Assembly (NCBI GenBank): GCA_964583335.1
Contig: CAZOVG010000001.1
Location: 310,001-374,000 of the forward strand
DNA: 64,000 bases
Reading direction: 5' to 3'
From: JAGNKE01 sp964583335
GTDB lineage: Bacteria; Pseudomonadota; Alphaproteobacteria; Micavibrionales; Micavibrionaceae
Both the position numbers and the translations under genes were made by a program. Within the stretch, counting starts at the first letter, position 1, and every line of letters begins with the position of its first letter. The notes below the pieces were generated by a model. It was not told where the DNA came from and made no database searches. It worked only from the letters and a program-made list of their open reading frames with translations. Shown one piece after another: positions 40,835 to 49,304 of this stretch.

Positions 40835-42327
40835 TGTCGGCTATTTTCTCTCATCTGCCTGCACTTCAGGTCATCCTGCCTTTGTTGTTCGCCCCTATTT
40901 GTTTTCTTCTTCGCAAGCGCGGGGCTGCCTGGCTTCTGGCTTTTTGTGTCAGTCTTTGTACGTTTGCCGTATCTATTGCTTTGTACTTACAGGTTTCGGC
41001 CGGAGGGCCTTTGTCTTACGCAATGGGCGGTTGGGAACCGCCGTGGGGGATTGAGTATAGAGTCGATTCCTTTAATGCACCTTTCCTTGTTCTCCTCTCG
41101 CTGATGTTTTGTGTGACTCTGGCTTTTTCTTATAAAAGCGTTGAGAAGGAGATCGTTCAGCCCCGCCATGCGTTGTTCTATTCTGCTTTCATGCTATGTG
41201 TGGCCGGTTTGCTTGGTATCGTGATCACTGGCGATGCTTTCAATGTCTTCGTATTTCTGGAAATCTCGTCGCTTTCCTCCTATATCCTGATTAGCTTTGG
41301 CAAGGATCGGCGTGCGCTGACGGCCGCTTTCCAATACCTCATCATGGGGACGATCGGGGCAACTTTCCTGCTGATCGGGATCGGGTTCATTTATATGCTG
41401 ACGGGGACCCTGAACATGGCGGATTTGGCCGTGCGGCTGCCGCCTGTCATGGATACCCATACCGCGCGGGCGGCGTTTGCTTTTATTGTCGTGGGAATGA
41501 GCATTAAGGCTGCGTTGTTCCCACTTCATGTTTGGTTGCCCAATGCCTATGGTTATGCTCCGTCCGTCGCAAGCGTGTTTCTGGCCGCAACATCCACAAA
41601 AGTTTCTCTTTACGTTCTTGTGCGTTTCACTTTCACGGTTTTTGGTACAGGTTTCGCTTTTGGTGCGATGCCGTTGCAGCCGATCTTGCTTGTTCTTGCC
41701 GTGACCGCGGTTTTCGTTGGTTCTCTTTCGGCCCTTTTCCAGACGAACATCAAGCACGTACTGGCTTATTCGAGCGTTGCGCAGATCGGGTATATGGTCA
41801 TCGGCTTCGCGCTGGCCAGTCACGCCGGTTTGAGCGCGGGTATCCTGCATATGTTCAATCACGCTGTTATGAAGGGCTGTCTGTTTCTGGTCGCGGGTTG
41901 TGTTTTTTATCGTTTTCGCAGTGCGCGGATCGAGGATTTCCGAGGCCTTGGAAAAACGATGCCGTGGACGATGGGAGCATTTGTCGTTGGCGGAATGGGA
42001 TTGATCGGTATGCCATTGACCGCAGGGTTCGTGAGTAAATGGTATCTCATCATGGCTGCGCTCAACCATGGTTTTGTCGGGTTTTTGATTATCGCCGCCA
42101 TTCTCGCCGGGTCTTTGCTGGCTGTTGCGTATGTCTGGCGGATTGTCGAGGTCGCTTATTTCCAAGCCCCCGATGAAGCGCACGAGAATGGAAAAGAAGC
42201 GCCTTTTATACTTTTGGCTCCAGTCTGGTTCATGGCTTTGCTGACCCTCTATCTCGGCATTGATCCAAGTCTCGTGATTGGTGCCGCGGAGTCGGCGGCG
42301 CTAAGTCTTGTCGGGAGTGCTCCCTGA
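40831..42327 (+). CDS. mnhD: Cation/proton antiporter subunit D (NuoL/M/N-like), first copy
   Basis: Proton-conducting antiporter-like subunit of 498 residues and about 14 helices. Conserved charged residues of the family are visible: Glu in VFVFLEISSLSSYIL, Lys in GMSIKAALFPLHVWLPNAYGYAPS, Lys/His in TNIKHVLAYSSVAQIGYM and FNHAVMKGCLFLVAG, and GMPLTAGFVSKWYL late. It is the most canonical of three such subunits in the operon. Confidence 0.92.
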   Translation: MMSAIFSHLPALQVILPLLFAPICFLLRKRGAAWLLAFCVSLCTFAVSIALYLQVSAGGPLSYAMGGWEPPWGIEYRVDSFNAPFLVLLSLMFCVTLAFSYKSVEKEIVQPRHALFYSAFMLCVAGLLGIVITGDAFNVFVFLEISSLSSYILISFGKDRRALTAAFQYLIMGTIGATFLLIGIGFIYMLTGTLNMADLAVRLPPVMDTHTARAAFAFIVVGMSIKAALFPLHVWLPNAYGYAPSVASVFLAATSTKVSLYVLVRFTFTVFGTGFAFGAMPLQPILLVLAVTAVFVGSLSALFQTNIKHVLAYSSVAQIGYMVIGFALASHAGLSAGILHMFNHAVMKGCLFLVAGCVFYRFRSARIEDFRGLGKTMPWTMGAFVVGGMGLIGMPLTAGFVSKWYLIMAALNHGFVGFLIIAAILAGSLLAVAYVWRIVEVAYFQAPDEAHENGKEAPFILLAPVWFMALLTLYLGIDPSLVIGAAESAALSLVGSAP

Positions 42328-43790
42328 TGAGTTATGAAGCACTCGTTTCGTTGGCCGTTTGTCTGCCACTCGTGGGGGCGGTCTTGGTTTGGCTTTGCGG
42401 GAAAGCCCCCAATCTCCGTGAGTCCGTTACGCTGGTTACCGGGGGGCTAACATTTTTGAGCGTGCTTCTGCTTTTGCCTCAGGGATTAAGCGGGATGAGT
42501 CCCGAGCTTGTGTTCGCCGCGCCGCTTCCGGGCTTGTCTCTTTCCTTCAGGCTGGAGCCGCTGGGCATGCTGTTTGCGCTGATCGCCAGCTTCCTCTGGA
42601 TCGTCACATCGATTTATTCCATCGGCTATATGCGCGGAGCGAAGGAGGAAAACCAGACACGTTTTTATATCTGCTTTGCTCTCGCTATTGCGTTTACGCT
42701 CGGGATTGCTTTTTCCGCCAACCTTCTAACGCTTTTCGTGTTTTATGAGTTGCTGACGCTCTCCACGTATCCGCTTGTTACGCATAAGGGCAACGATGAA
42801 GCACGGCGCGGCGGGCGCGTTTATCTTGGTGTTTTGTTGACAACATCCATCGCGTTCTTTCTTCCTGCGATCATCTGGACGTATTCCGTTACCGGGACGC
42901 TTGATTTCCGTCCGGGCGGCATTTTTGGCGGAATAGCCGATAGTTTTGTTGTCGGTGCTTTGCTCATGCTGTTCTGTTTTGGGGTTGGTAAGGCGGCGCT
43001 CATGCCGTTTCATCGCTGGTTACCCTCGGCGATGGTCGCGCCCACGCCGGTCAGTGCGCTGTTGCACGCGGTTGCGGTCGTCAAGGCGGGCGTGTTTACC
43101 TTGCTTAAGATCGCCGTTTATATCTTCGGCGCAGATTTGCTGGTTGTTCTGGAGGCCCGCGATCTGATGCTTTATATCGCCGGAGGCAGTATCCTGCTGG
43201 CTTCGTTCGTGGCTATGACCAAGGACAATCTCAAGGCGCGGCTTGCCTATTCTACGGTTTCACAGCTGGGCTATATCACGCTCGGTGCTTTGCTGGCCAC
43301 GCCAGCGGGCATTACCGGTGCGGCGATGCATATTGCGATGCACGCGTTCGGCAAGATCACCCTCTTTTTCTGTGCGGGGGCGATTTATGTCGCCACGAAG
43401 AAAACGGAGATCAGCCAAATGGAGGGGCTGGGCCGCGCCATGCCTTTTACGATGCTGGCTTTTTTGATCGGGAGTCTCAGTATTATCGGCTTGCCGCCGA
43501 CAGGAGGCACCTGGAGCAAGTGGTATCTGATGCTGGGATCGCTTGAGGCCGGACATCTTGCCCTGATGGGCGTTTTGATGATTAGTTCTCTTTTGAATAT
43601 CGCGTATCTTTTGCCTATTCCGATCCGGGGGTTTTTTGCCGGCCGGAAGGAAGGTCCAAGCATCGTTAAGGAAGCGCCGTGGCCGTGCCTTTTAGCTATG
43701 GGGATCACGAGCGTCGGATGCTTTGTTCTGTTCTTTTTCCCGCAGCCTTTGCACGATCTGGCTGCGTCGCTTTACGGGGGAACACCATGA
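42327..43790 (+). CDS. Antiporter-like proton-conducting subunit, second copy
   Basis: NuoL/M/N/MnhD family protein of 487 residues. Glu in LLTLFVFYELLTLSTYPLVTHKG, Lys in GVGKAALMPFHRWLPSAMVAPTPVSALLHAVAVVKAG, Lys in KDNLKARLAYSTVSQLGYI, and GLPPTGGTWSKWYLM are all present, so it should conduct protons. The HAVAVVKAG loop resembles MrpA/NuoL, so it may fill the role of the N-terminal part of MrpA, which has no full-length gene here. It starts at a TGATG overlap. Confidence 0.88.
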   Translation: MSYEALVSLAVCLPLVGAVLVWLCGKAPNLRESVTLVTGGLTFLSVLLLLPQGLSGMSPELVFAAPLPGLSLSFRLEPLGMLFALIASFLWIVTSIYSIGYMRGAKEENQTRFYICFALAIAFTLGIAFSANLLTLFVFYELLTLSTYPLVTHKGNDEARRGGRVYLGVLLTTSIAFFLPAIIWTYSVTGTLDFRPGGIFGGIADSFVVGALLMLFCFGVGKAALMPFHRWLPSAMVAPTPVSALLHAVAVVKAGVFTLLKIAVYIFGADLLVVLEARDLMLYIAGGSILLASFVAMTKDNLKARLAYSTVSQLGYITLGALLATPAGITGAAMHIAMHAFGKITLFFCAGAIYVATKKTEISQMEGLGRAMPFTMLAFLIGSLSIIGLPPTGGTWSKWYLMLGSLEAGHLALMGVLMISSLLNIAYLLPIPIRGFFAGRKEGPSIVKEAPWPCLLAMGITSVGCFVLFFFPQPLHDLAASLYGGTP

Positions 43791-44056
43791 AGCCTGAGCG
43801 CGTTTATTTTTTGGACAAGAAGGGAAATGTCCGGTTCCTAATTTATATTTTTCATGCGTTGTGTTTCGTGCTGTTCGCGGCTGATTTCGTTCTTCACCGC
43901 CATGCCTATCACTCCTTGGAGGAGATCCCGGGCTTTTATGCCTTGTTCGGCTTTTTGGCGTTTCTATTCATAATCCTCGGTGCGGCGATTTTGCGCAAGC
44001 TGGTCATGCGGTCCGAGGATTATTATGAAGCGCCGGAGGAGATTTCGAATGACTGA
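43787..44056 (+). CDS. Small membrane protein of the antiporter operon
   Basis: Unknown protein of 89 residues with two membrane helices (VRFLIYIFHALCFVLFAADFVL and FYALFGFLAFLFIILGAAILRKLVM). The short N-terminus is basic, the loop is His-rich (HRHAYHSLEEIPG) and the tail acidic. The ATG at 43787 overlaps the stop before it, and its 3' end overlaps the next start by 8 bp, so it is made with the complex. Small proteins like this occur beside Mrp-type D subunits, but I know no assigned function. Confidence 0.75.
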   Translation: MKPERVYFLDKKGNVRFLIYIFHALCFVLFAADFVLHRHAYHSLEEIPGFYALFGFLAFLFIILGAAILRKLVMRSEDYYEAPEEISND

Positions 44057-45755
44057 TCTCTCGCTTCTGACTTTGCCGTTTATGCCGTTCTTTGTCGCCG
44101 GGCTGGCGGTCATGTTTATCGGTAGCGGCGGCGTGCGTTCGGCTTTGATGCTCGCGGTTCCGATTGCCAGCGGGTTTTTGCTCTTGCAGGAGCAGAGCGG
44201 CGTCGTTCTGACCGTGCCTTTCATGGGGTATGAGTTGGTTCCTTTCCGTACGGATAAACTCAGTTTTCTTTTCGGGTATTTATTCTGCATCGCCAGCTTT
44301 ATTGCGATCTTGTTTTCGCTTCATGTGAAAGACCGCGTCCAACATGCGGCCGGGCTGGTCTATGCGGGTAGTGCCGTGGGCGCGGTTTTTGCGGGTGATT
44401 TGCTGAGCCTGTTCTTTTTCTGGGAGATTATGACGGTTTCGTCGGTTTTCCTTATCTGGGCGCGGCAGACAGACGGCGCCTTTCGTTGTGGCATGCGTTA
44501 CCTGATCATTCAGGTTGCTTCGGGGCTTTTGCTTCTCGCCGGGGCACTTATGACCCTGCATAATACAGGGTCTTTGGCTTTCAACGAGATCGGTCTGGAT
44601 AGCCAAGCTGGGCTCGTGATACTTGTCGCGTTCGGGATCAAGGCGGCCTTTCCCCTGCTTCATAACTGGGTTACCGATTCCTATCCGCAGTCCACTGTCA
44701 CAGGTGCGGTTTTTCTGTGCTGTTTTACGACCAAGGTGGCTGTTTATGCGCTGGCGCGTGGATATGCGGGCGCTGATATCCTGATCTATATCGGCGCGGT
44801 CATGGTGATCTTTCCGATTTTCTATGCTGTTATCGAGAACGATCTGCGGCGCGTGCTCTCCTATAGTATGATCAGCAAGGTCGGTTTCATGGTTTGCGGT
44901 ATCGGGATCGGCACGGATTTGGCCATTAACGGCGCCGTGGCTATGGCCTTTAACCACGTGTTATACAAAAGCCTTTTGTTCATGAGTATGGGCGCCGTTT
45001 TGCATATGACCGGGCGGATCAGGGCTTCTGATCTCGGCGGGTTATACAAGACCATGCCTCTTACCACCATACTGTGCATTATCGGGGTGGCGTCGATTTC
45101 TGCCGTACCTTTATTCGGCGGCTTTGTCAGTAAGGGGATGATTCTAACCGCCGCTTTAAATCAAAAATTCGATGTCGTATGGCTTAGTCTTCTATTCGCG
45201 TCTGCGGGAACTTTCTATTATGCGGGCATCAAGATTTGCTATTTCACGTTTTTCGGTCAGGATTCCGGTTTGCGCACCGCTGATCCGCCGAAGCATATGC
45301 TTTTGGCTATGGGTTTGGCTGCGGCGATATCCGTGTTAATTGGGGTGTATCCTGCGCTCCTCTTCGGGCTGTTGCCGTTTGAGGTTGATTATATTGTTTA
45401 TGATACGACCCATGTTCTTGCCCAGCTGCAACTTTTGGCCTTTGTCGGGCTGGGGTTTGTCTGGCTTAAACTCAGCAAGCTTGGGCCGCAAAATTTGCGT
45501 TCGGTGAATCTTGATGTCGACTGGATTTACAGAAAGTTCCTGCCCCAGTTCATCCGGTGCGCGCTTGGCTTACTCAGAGCCGATTGCGGCAGGCTCAAGC
45601 GGTTTTTCTGCGACCTTTTTCATCAATACATTATGGGTGTTTTGATCCGCCATCACGGTCCGCATGGCATTCTGGCACGGGCATGGCCGATCGGCAGCAT
45701 GGTGCTGTGGGTTGCGGTTCTACTGTTTTTCTATCTGATTTTTTACTATTTCTAG
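44049..45755 (+). CDS. Antiporter-like proton-conducting subunit, third copy
   Basis: NuoL/M/N/MnhD family protein of 568 residues, the longest and most divergent copy. Glu in LFFFWEIMTVSSVFLIW, Lys in FGIKAAFPLLHNWVTDSYPQSTVTGAVFLCCFTTKVAVYAL, and LRRVLSYSMISKVGFM are visible. The family His is within FNHVLYKSLLFMSMGAVLH. The extended C-terminus has further helices (after LLGLLPFEVDYIVYD...). The start ATG 44049 is chosen over upstream alternatives that overlap the small gene. Last gene of the operon. Confidence 0.87.
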   Translation: MTDLSLLTLPFMPFFVAGLAVMFIGSGGVRSALMLAVPIASGFLLLQEQSGVVLTVPFMGYELVPFRTDKLSFLFGYLFCIASFIAILFSLHVKDRVQHAAGLVYAGSAVGAVFAGDLLSLFFFWEIMTVSSVFLIWARQTDGAFRCGMRYLIIQVASGLLLLAGALMTLHNTGSLAFNEIGLDSQAGLVILVAFGIKAAFPLLHNWVTDSYPQSTVTGAVFLCCFTTKVAVYALARGYAGADILIYIGAVMVIFPIFYAVIENDLRRVLSYSMISKVGFMVCGIGIGTDLAINGAVAMAFNHVLYKSLLFMSMGAVLHMTGRIRASDLGGLYKTMPLTTILCIIGVASISAVPLFGGFVSKGMILTAALNQKFDVVWLSLLFASAGTFYYAGIKICYFTFFGQDSGLRTADPPKHMLLAMGLAAAISVLIGVYPALLFGLLPFEVDYIVYDTTHVLAQLQLLAFVGLGFVWLKLSKLGPQNLRSVNLDVDWIYRKFLPQFIRCALGLLRADCGRLKRFFCDLFHQYIMGVLIRHHGPHGILARAWPIGSMVLWVAVLLFFYLIFYYF

Positions 45756-45785
45756 GCGTAGCGTTTTGCCTCCTTAGAGTGCGCT

Positions 45786-45799
45786 TTGACCAAAATCAA
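45786..45799 (+). promoter_or_regulatory. FNR-type box upstream of the CxxC protein gene
   Basis: TTGAC-CAAA-ATCAA, one mismatch from the TTGAT-N4-ATCAA consensus, 68 bp before the next ATG. A following TATTTT (45812) is not at the ideal distance, so activity is uncertain. Confidence 0.5.
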
Positions 45800-45866
45800 A
45801 TGAAAATCCGTTATTTTGTGCCACCTTGGGCGGAGTGATTTTATCCGTTCGATTTTTTATTTCTTT

Positions 45867-46280
45867 ATGGAGCCGTTGGTGTCCGAAGCCGATTCAGAAG
45901 AAGACCGCGCGCTTTTCGAGCGCTATCTCGCCGTCTGCAACGAGGCGATTAAGCGCAACGCGGATCGTTTCCCCTTTAAGCAAATTCTGGCGGAGGCCGG
46001 GCGATGTGCCGCTTGCGGTCAGGCGGTCGAGGTCCTGATTATCGACGATCAGCCCGAGCATGGTTTGTGCATCCAGTACGCTGATGATCGCCCTGTTGTC
46101 GTGTCCGCGCCTCCGGCGCAGAACGTGAAACATAAAAAATGGAAGGTTACGCGCAGCTATCTTTTGAACGTTGTTCACGATCCCGAGCAATATATTCGCA
46201 ATCCTGCCAAGATCGACTGGGCGTGGCTTTACGGTTTGCGGGATCAGGACGACGAGCAGGACGAACAGTCGATATCGTGA
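45867..46280 (+). CDS. Hypothetical protein with CxxC, next to fnr
   Basis: Unknown acidic protein of 137 residues (or 133 from GTG 45879). A CxxC motif (GRCAACGQAVEVLIIDD) near the middle of a small mixed domain and an acidic tail (GLRDQDDEQDEQSIS) are the visible features. It overlaps the fnr-like gene tail to tail by 37 bp. The FNR-type box upstream and its position suggest it belongs to the low-oxygen regulon, perhaps as a small redox or metal-binding protein (inference). Confidence 0.65.
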   Translation: MEPLVSEADSEEDRALFERYLAVCNEAIKRNADRFPFKQILAEAGRCAACGQAVEVLIIDDQPEHGLCIQYADDRPVVVSAPPAQNVKHKKWKVTRSYLLNVVHDPEQYIRNPAKIDWAWLYGLRDQDDEQDEQSIS

Positions 46281-47023
46281 CAGGGGAATTCGTTGGTGCA
46301 GGCCGAGCAGGTGAAGCCAATCAGGGATTCCAGATCCGCGATTTCGATGGTCGAGCCCCTTACATCGATATTGGTGGCCTGCCTGAGCTTTGAGAGGGCG
46401 CGGGAGAATGTCTCGGGCTGCATGCCCAGCCGCGCCGCGATCATCGTCTTGTCGTAGGGCAGGTGGATGGTGATCGGACCCTTTTGTTGAGGTTCTGTGT
46501 GCGCCGGAGTCAGGCGCAGGATGAAACAGCCTATGCGCTGGGGCGCGTTCTGAAGCGAGCGGTGTTCGATCTCCAGATCCTGATGGCGGCGGTAGCGGGC
46601 CATCGAGGTCAACATGGAAAGCGCGAATTTCGGGTTATTCTCGATGAGGTTTTTGAGCTTTTTCAACGGCAGTGAGAGAATTTCCGCGTTTTCAACCACT
46701 TCCGCGCTGTAGGGGTAGGCGTTGTCCTCGAAGATCGCCGTCTCTCCGAAAATGTGATTTCGGGGCAGGACGTCGATGATGGCCTGCGCGCCGTCGAGGG
46801 TTTCGCGGTAGAGCTTGATCCAGCCGCTTTTGATGACGTAGTAGCGCTGCGCCTCCGCCCCGTAACTGAACAGAAGGTAGCCCTTACCGTGACGTTCGGG
46901 CACCGCGCCATCCAGAAGGTCTTCGATTTCCTTGGCCGAGCAGGGATTGAACAGGGGAATCGATGACAGAAATTGCCCGAGGTTCGGTGGGTGCCTTGGC
47001 TGCGCGGAGTTTGTGTGCTTCAT
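46244..47023 (-). CDS. Crp/Fnr-family regulator with C-terminal Cys cluster
   Basis: Regulator of 259 residues. A cyclic-nucleotide-binding-type beta roll (LLFSYGAEAQRYYVIKSGWIKLYRETLDGAQAIIDVLPRNHIFGETAIFEDN) leads through a dimer helix into a Crp-type helix-turn-helix (YDKTMIAARLGMQPETFSRALSKLRQ). The Glu/Ser/Arg of ETFSR match FNR-type recognition. The N-terminal Cys triplet of E. coli FNR is missing (only Cys28). Instead five Cys lie at the end, at 239, 242, 248, 253 and 256. A C-terminal iron-sulfur cluster, as in Bacillus Fnr, is plausible. Divergent from the cco locus. Confidence 0.85.
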   Translation of the reverse strand: MKHTNSAQPRHPPNLGQFLSSIPLFNPCSAKEIEDLLDGAVPERHGKGYLLFSYGAEAQRYYVIKSGWIKLYRETLDGAQAIIDVLPRNHIFGETAIFEDNAYPYSAEVVENAEILSLPLKKLKNLIENNPKFALSMLTSMARYRRHQDLEIEHRSLQNAPQRIGCFILRLTPAHTEPQQKGPITIHLPYDKTMIAARLGMQPETFSRALSKLRQATNIDVRGSTIEIADLESLIGFTCSACTNEFPCHDIDCSSCSSS

Positions 47024-47045
47024 CAGCCTTTTTTATAAGGCATGG

Positions 47046-47059
47046 TTGATAAAGGTCAA
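47046..47059 (+). promoter_or_regulatory. FNR-type box between fnr-like gene and cco locus
   Basis: TTGAT-AAAG-GTCAA. It is centred about 41 bp before a plausible transcription start for the TauE-like gene and ccoN, and 23 bp from the fnr-like start, so it could serve activation of cco and autoregulation. Confidence 0.65.
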
Positions 47060-47117
47060 GGCGGAGCGTATCAAGGATGTAGAGAATTCCTGCCGGGATT
47101 GAATTATTGGACCTCTC

Positions 47118-47834
47118 ATGTTCGGCGAGTGCTTGCACAATTTTGCGGTTTCCTACGGTCTTCCGACCAGCCTGTTTCTGGCCGGGCTGGCAGGTGGCTT
47201 TACGCATTGTATCGCAATGTGCGGCCCGTTCGTGCTCGCGCAGGCGGAGGGTTCGCCCGGGGCCAATCGGGGGCGTTCGCTCGTTAAGTCACTGGTTTTG
47301 CCTTATCATTTGGGGCGGTTGACTACGTATGTGTTCTTGGCTGCGCTCTTTGGCGGCGTTCTCAATCTGGCGCTGCTTTTCCAACCTTCGCGGGCTTATG
47401 TCGCCGTGCCGCTGCTTTTGAGCGCGGCGGCGGTGTTCGTCGTCACGGCCTTTCCGCGTATGGGTGCGCTTTTTCCCTGGGCGGGCCGGCTGCGGCTTCC
47501 GGTTCCCGGGCGTGTTCTTTCGCGGCTTTACAAGCCTTTGCTGCCCGACCGCCGTCCGGCCTCGCGTTATCTGCTTGGGATTCTTCTGGGCTTCATGCCC
47601 TGCGGCCTCGTGGTCTCGGCGCTTATGGCGGCTGCTACGGCCCCGACCGCTTGGCAATCTGCCCTGGCGATGGCGGCCTTTGGTTTGGGCACTATGCCCG
47701 CCTTGTTTCTGGTCGGCGCGGGCTCGGGATTTTTGAGCCGGATCGTCTTGCCTGGCGGGTATTCGGTCCGGCAGGGTTTTATGGTTTTAAGCGCGTTCTG
47801 GCTGTTCGTTCTGGCCGGCGCGATGGTTCTTTAG
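47118..47834 (+). CDS. TauE/UreH-like membrane protein with HCxxMCGPF motif
   Basis: Membrane protein of 238 residues with about six helices, of the sulfite-exporter TauE/UreH-like type found with cbb3 oxidase genes. The N-terminal GGFTHCIAMCGPFVLAQ carries the HCxxMC metal-binding motif. GILLGFMPCGLVVSALMAA is a second Cys-containing helix, mirroring the first half. Relatives with this motif are linked to copper delivery to cbb3 oxidases. Located 15 bp before ccoN and behind the FNR-type box, it is likely in the cco operon. Confidence 0.8.
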   Translation: MFGECLHNFAVSYGLPTSLFLAGLAGGFTHCIAMCGPFVLAQAEGSPGANRGRSLVKSLVLPYHLGRLTTYVFLAALFGGVLNLALLFQPSRAYVAVPLLLSAAAVFVVTAFPRMGALFPWAGRLRLPVPGRVLSRLYKPLLPDRRPASRYLLGILLGFMPCGLVVSALMAAATAPTAWQSALAMAAFGLGTMPALFLVGAGSGFLSRIVLPGGYSVRQGFMVLSAFWLFVLAGAMVL

Positions 47835-47849
47835 TGAAAGGGATGTGAA

Positions 47850-49304
47850 ATGACGGCAGCAGAACTCTCAGAGCAGGAGAAGGGCTATAATTACGAGGTC
47901 GTAAGGCTGTTTACCCTTGCCACGGTCTTCTGGGGCATCGTCGGGTTCGCCGTCGGTTTGCTGATCGCGCTGCAACTGGCGTTTCCCGATCTTAATATCG
48001 AACCTTACCTGACGTTCGGGCGGCTGCGGCCCGTCCATACGTCCGGGGTGATTTTCGCGTTCGGCGGCAACGCCCTGTTCGCCACCAGTTATTTCGTGGT
48101 TCAGAGGACCTGCCGGGTGCGGCTTTGGAATGACGGGCTCGCGATGTTCACGTTCTGGGGGTATCAGCTTTTCATCGTGATGGCGGCGCTGGGGTATGTT
48201 CTGGGCGTTACGCAAGCCAAGGAATACGCGGAGCCGGAGTGGTTCGTCGATCTGTGGCTCACGATCGTCTGGGTCGCCTATCTTCTGGTTTTCCTCGGTA
48301 CGATCCTACAGCGCAAGGAGCCGCATCTTTATGTGGCGAACTGGTTTTATCTCTCGTTCATCATCACGGTCGCCGTGCTTCATCTGGGCAACGGACTTTC
48401 CATCCCCGTTTCGTGGACCGGCGCCAAGAGCTATACGGTGTTTTCGGGCGTTCAGAGCGCGATGATCCAGTGGTGGTACGGGCATAACGCGGTCGGGTTC
48501 TTCCTGACGGCCGGGTTTCTGGGCATGATGTATTACTTCATCCCCAAGCGTGCGGAACGGCCCGTTTACTCCTACAGGCTCTCGATCCTGCATTTCTGGT
48601 CGCTGATCTTCATCTATATCTGGGCGGGACCGCACCATCTGCATTACACGGCGCTGCCGGATTGGGCGCAGACGCTGGGGATGACGTTTTCGATCATGCT
48701 CTGGATGCCCTCTTGGGGCGGGATGATCAACGGGATCATGACGCTCTCGGGCGCTTGGCACAAGCTGCGGCAGGACCCCGTTCTGCGGTTCATGATTATT
48801 TCTCTCGCGTTCTATGGGATGAGCACGTTCGAGGGGCCTTTGCTCTCGATTAAATCCGTGAACTCCCTCTCCCATTATACGGACTGGACCATCGGTCACG
48901 TCCATTCGGGGGCGCTGGGTTGGAACGGCTTTATCAGCTTCGGGGCGCTTTATTACATGGTGCCCGTGCTGTGGGGCCGCGAGAAACTCTATTCCCTCAA
49001 GCTGGTGAATATCCATCTCTGGGTCGCCACGATCGGCATCGTGCTCTATATCGCCGCGATGTGGGTTTCAGGAATCATGCAGGGCCTGATGTGGCGGGAT
49101 TACAACGATATGGGCTTCCTTGAATATTCGTTCGTCGAGTCCGTTATGGCCATGCATCCGTTCTATCTGATCCGGGCTTTGGGCGGGGCGCTCTATCTCA
49201 CCGGGGCGCTGATCATGGCCTACAACCTTTACCGGACGATCAAGGGCGATGTCTGCGAGAAGGAATATCAATCGGACGGCGAATTAAAAGGAGCGGTCGC
49301 ATGA
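47850..49304 (+). CDS. ccoN: Cytochrome cbb3 oxidase subunit I
   Basis: Catalytic subunit of the high-affinity cbb3 terminal oxidase, 484 residues and about 12 helices. Haem and copper ligands are visible: His in RPVHTSGVIFAFGGNALF, WWYGHNAVGFFLTAGFLGMMYYFIPK, GPHHLHYTALPDWAQ and HYTDWTIGHVHSGALGWNGF. It receives electrons from CcoO/CcoP and reduces oxygen. ccoO follows with a 4-bp overlap. Confidence 0.98.
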   Translation: MTAAELSEQEKGYNYEVVRLFTLATVFWGIVGFAVGLLIALQLAFPDLNIEPYLTFGRLRPVHTSGVIFAFGGNALFATSYFVVQRTCRVRLWNDGLAMFTFWGYQLFIVMAALGYVLGVTQAKEYAEPEWFVDLWLTIVWVAYLLVFLGTILQRKEPHLYVANWFYLSFIITVAVLHLGNGLSIPVSWTGAKSYTVFSGVQSAMIQWWYGHNAVGFFLTAGFLGMMYYFIPKRAERPVYSYRLSILHFWSLIFIYIWAGPHHLHYTALPDWAQTLGMTFSIMLWMPSWGGMINGIMTLSGAWHKLRQDPVLRFMIISLAFYGMSTFEGPLLSIKSVNSLSHYTDWTIGHVHSGALGWNGFISFGALYYMVPVLWGREKLYSLKLVNIHLWVATIGIVLYIAAMWVSGIMQGLMWRDYNDMGFLEYSFVESVMAMHPFYLIRALGGALYLTGALIMAYNLYRTIKGDVCEKEYQSDGELKGAVA

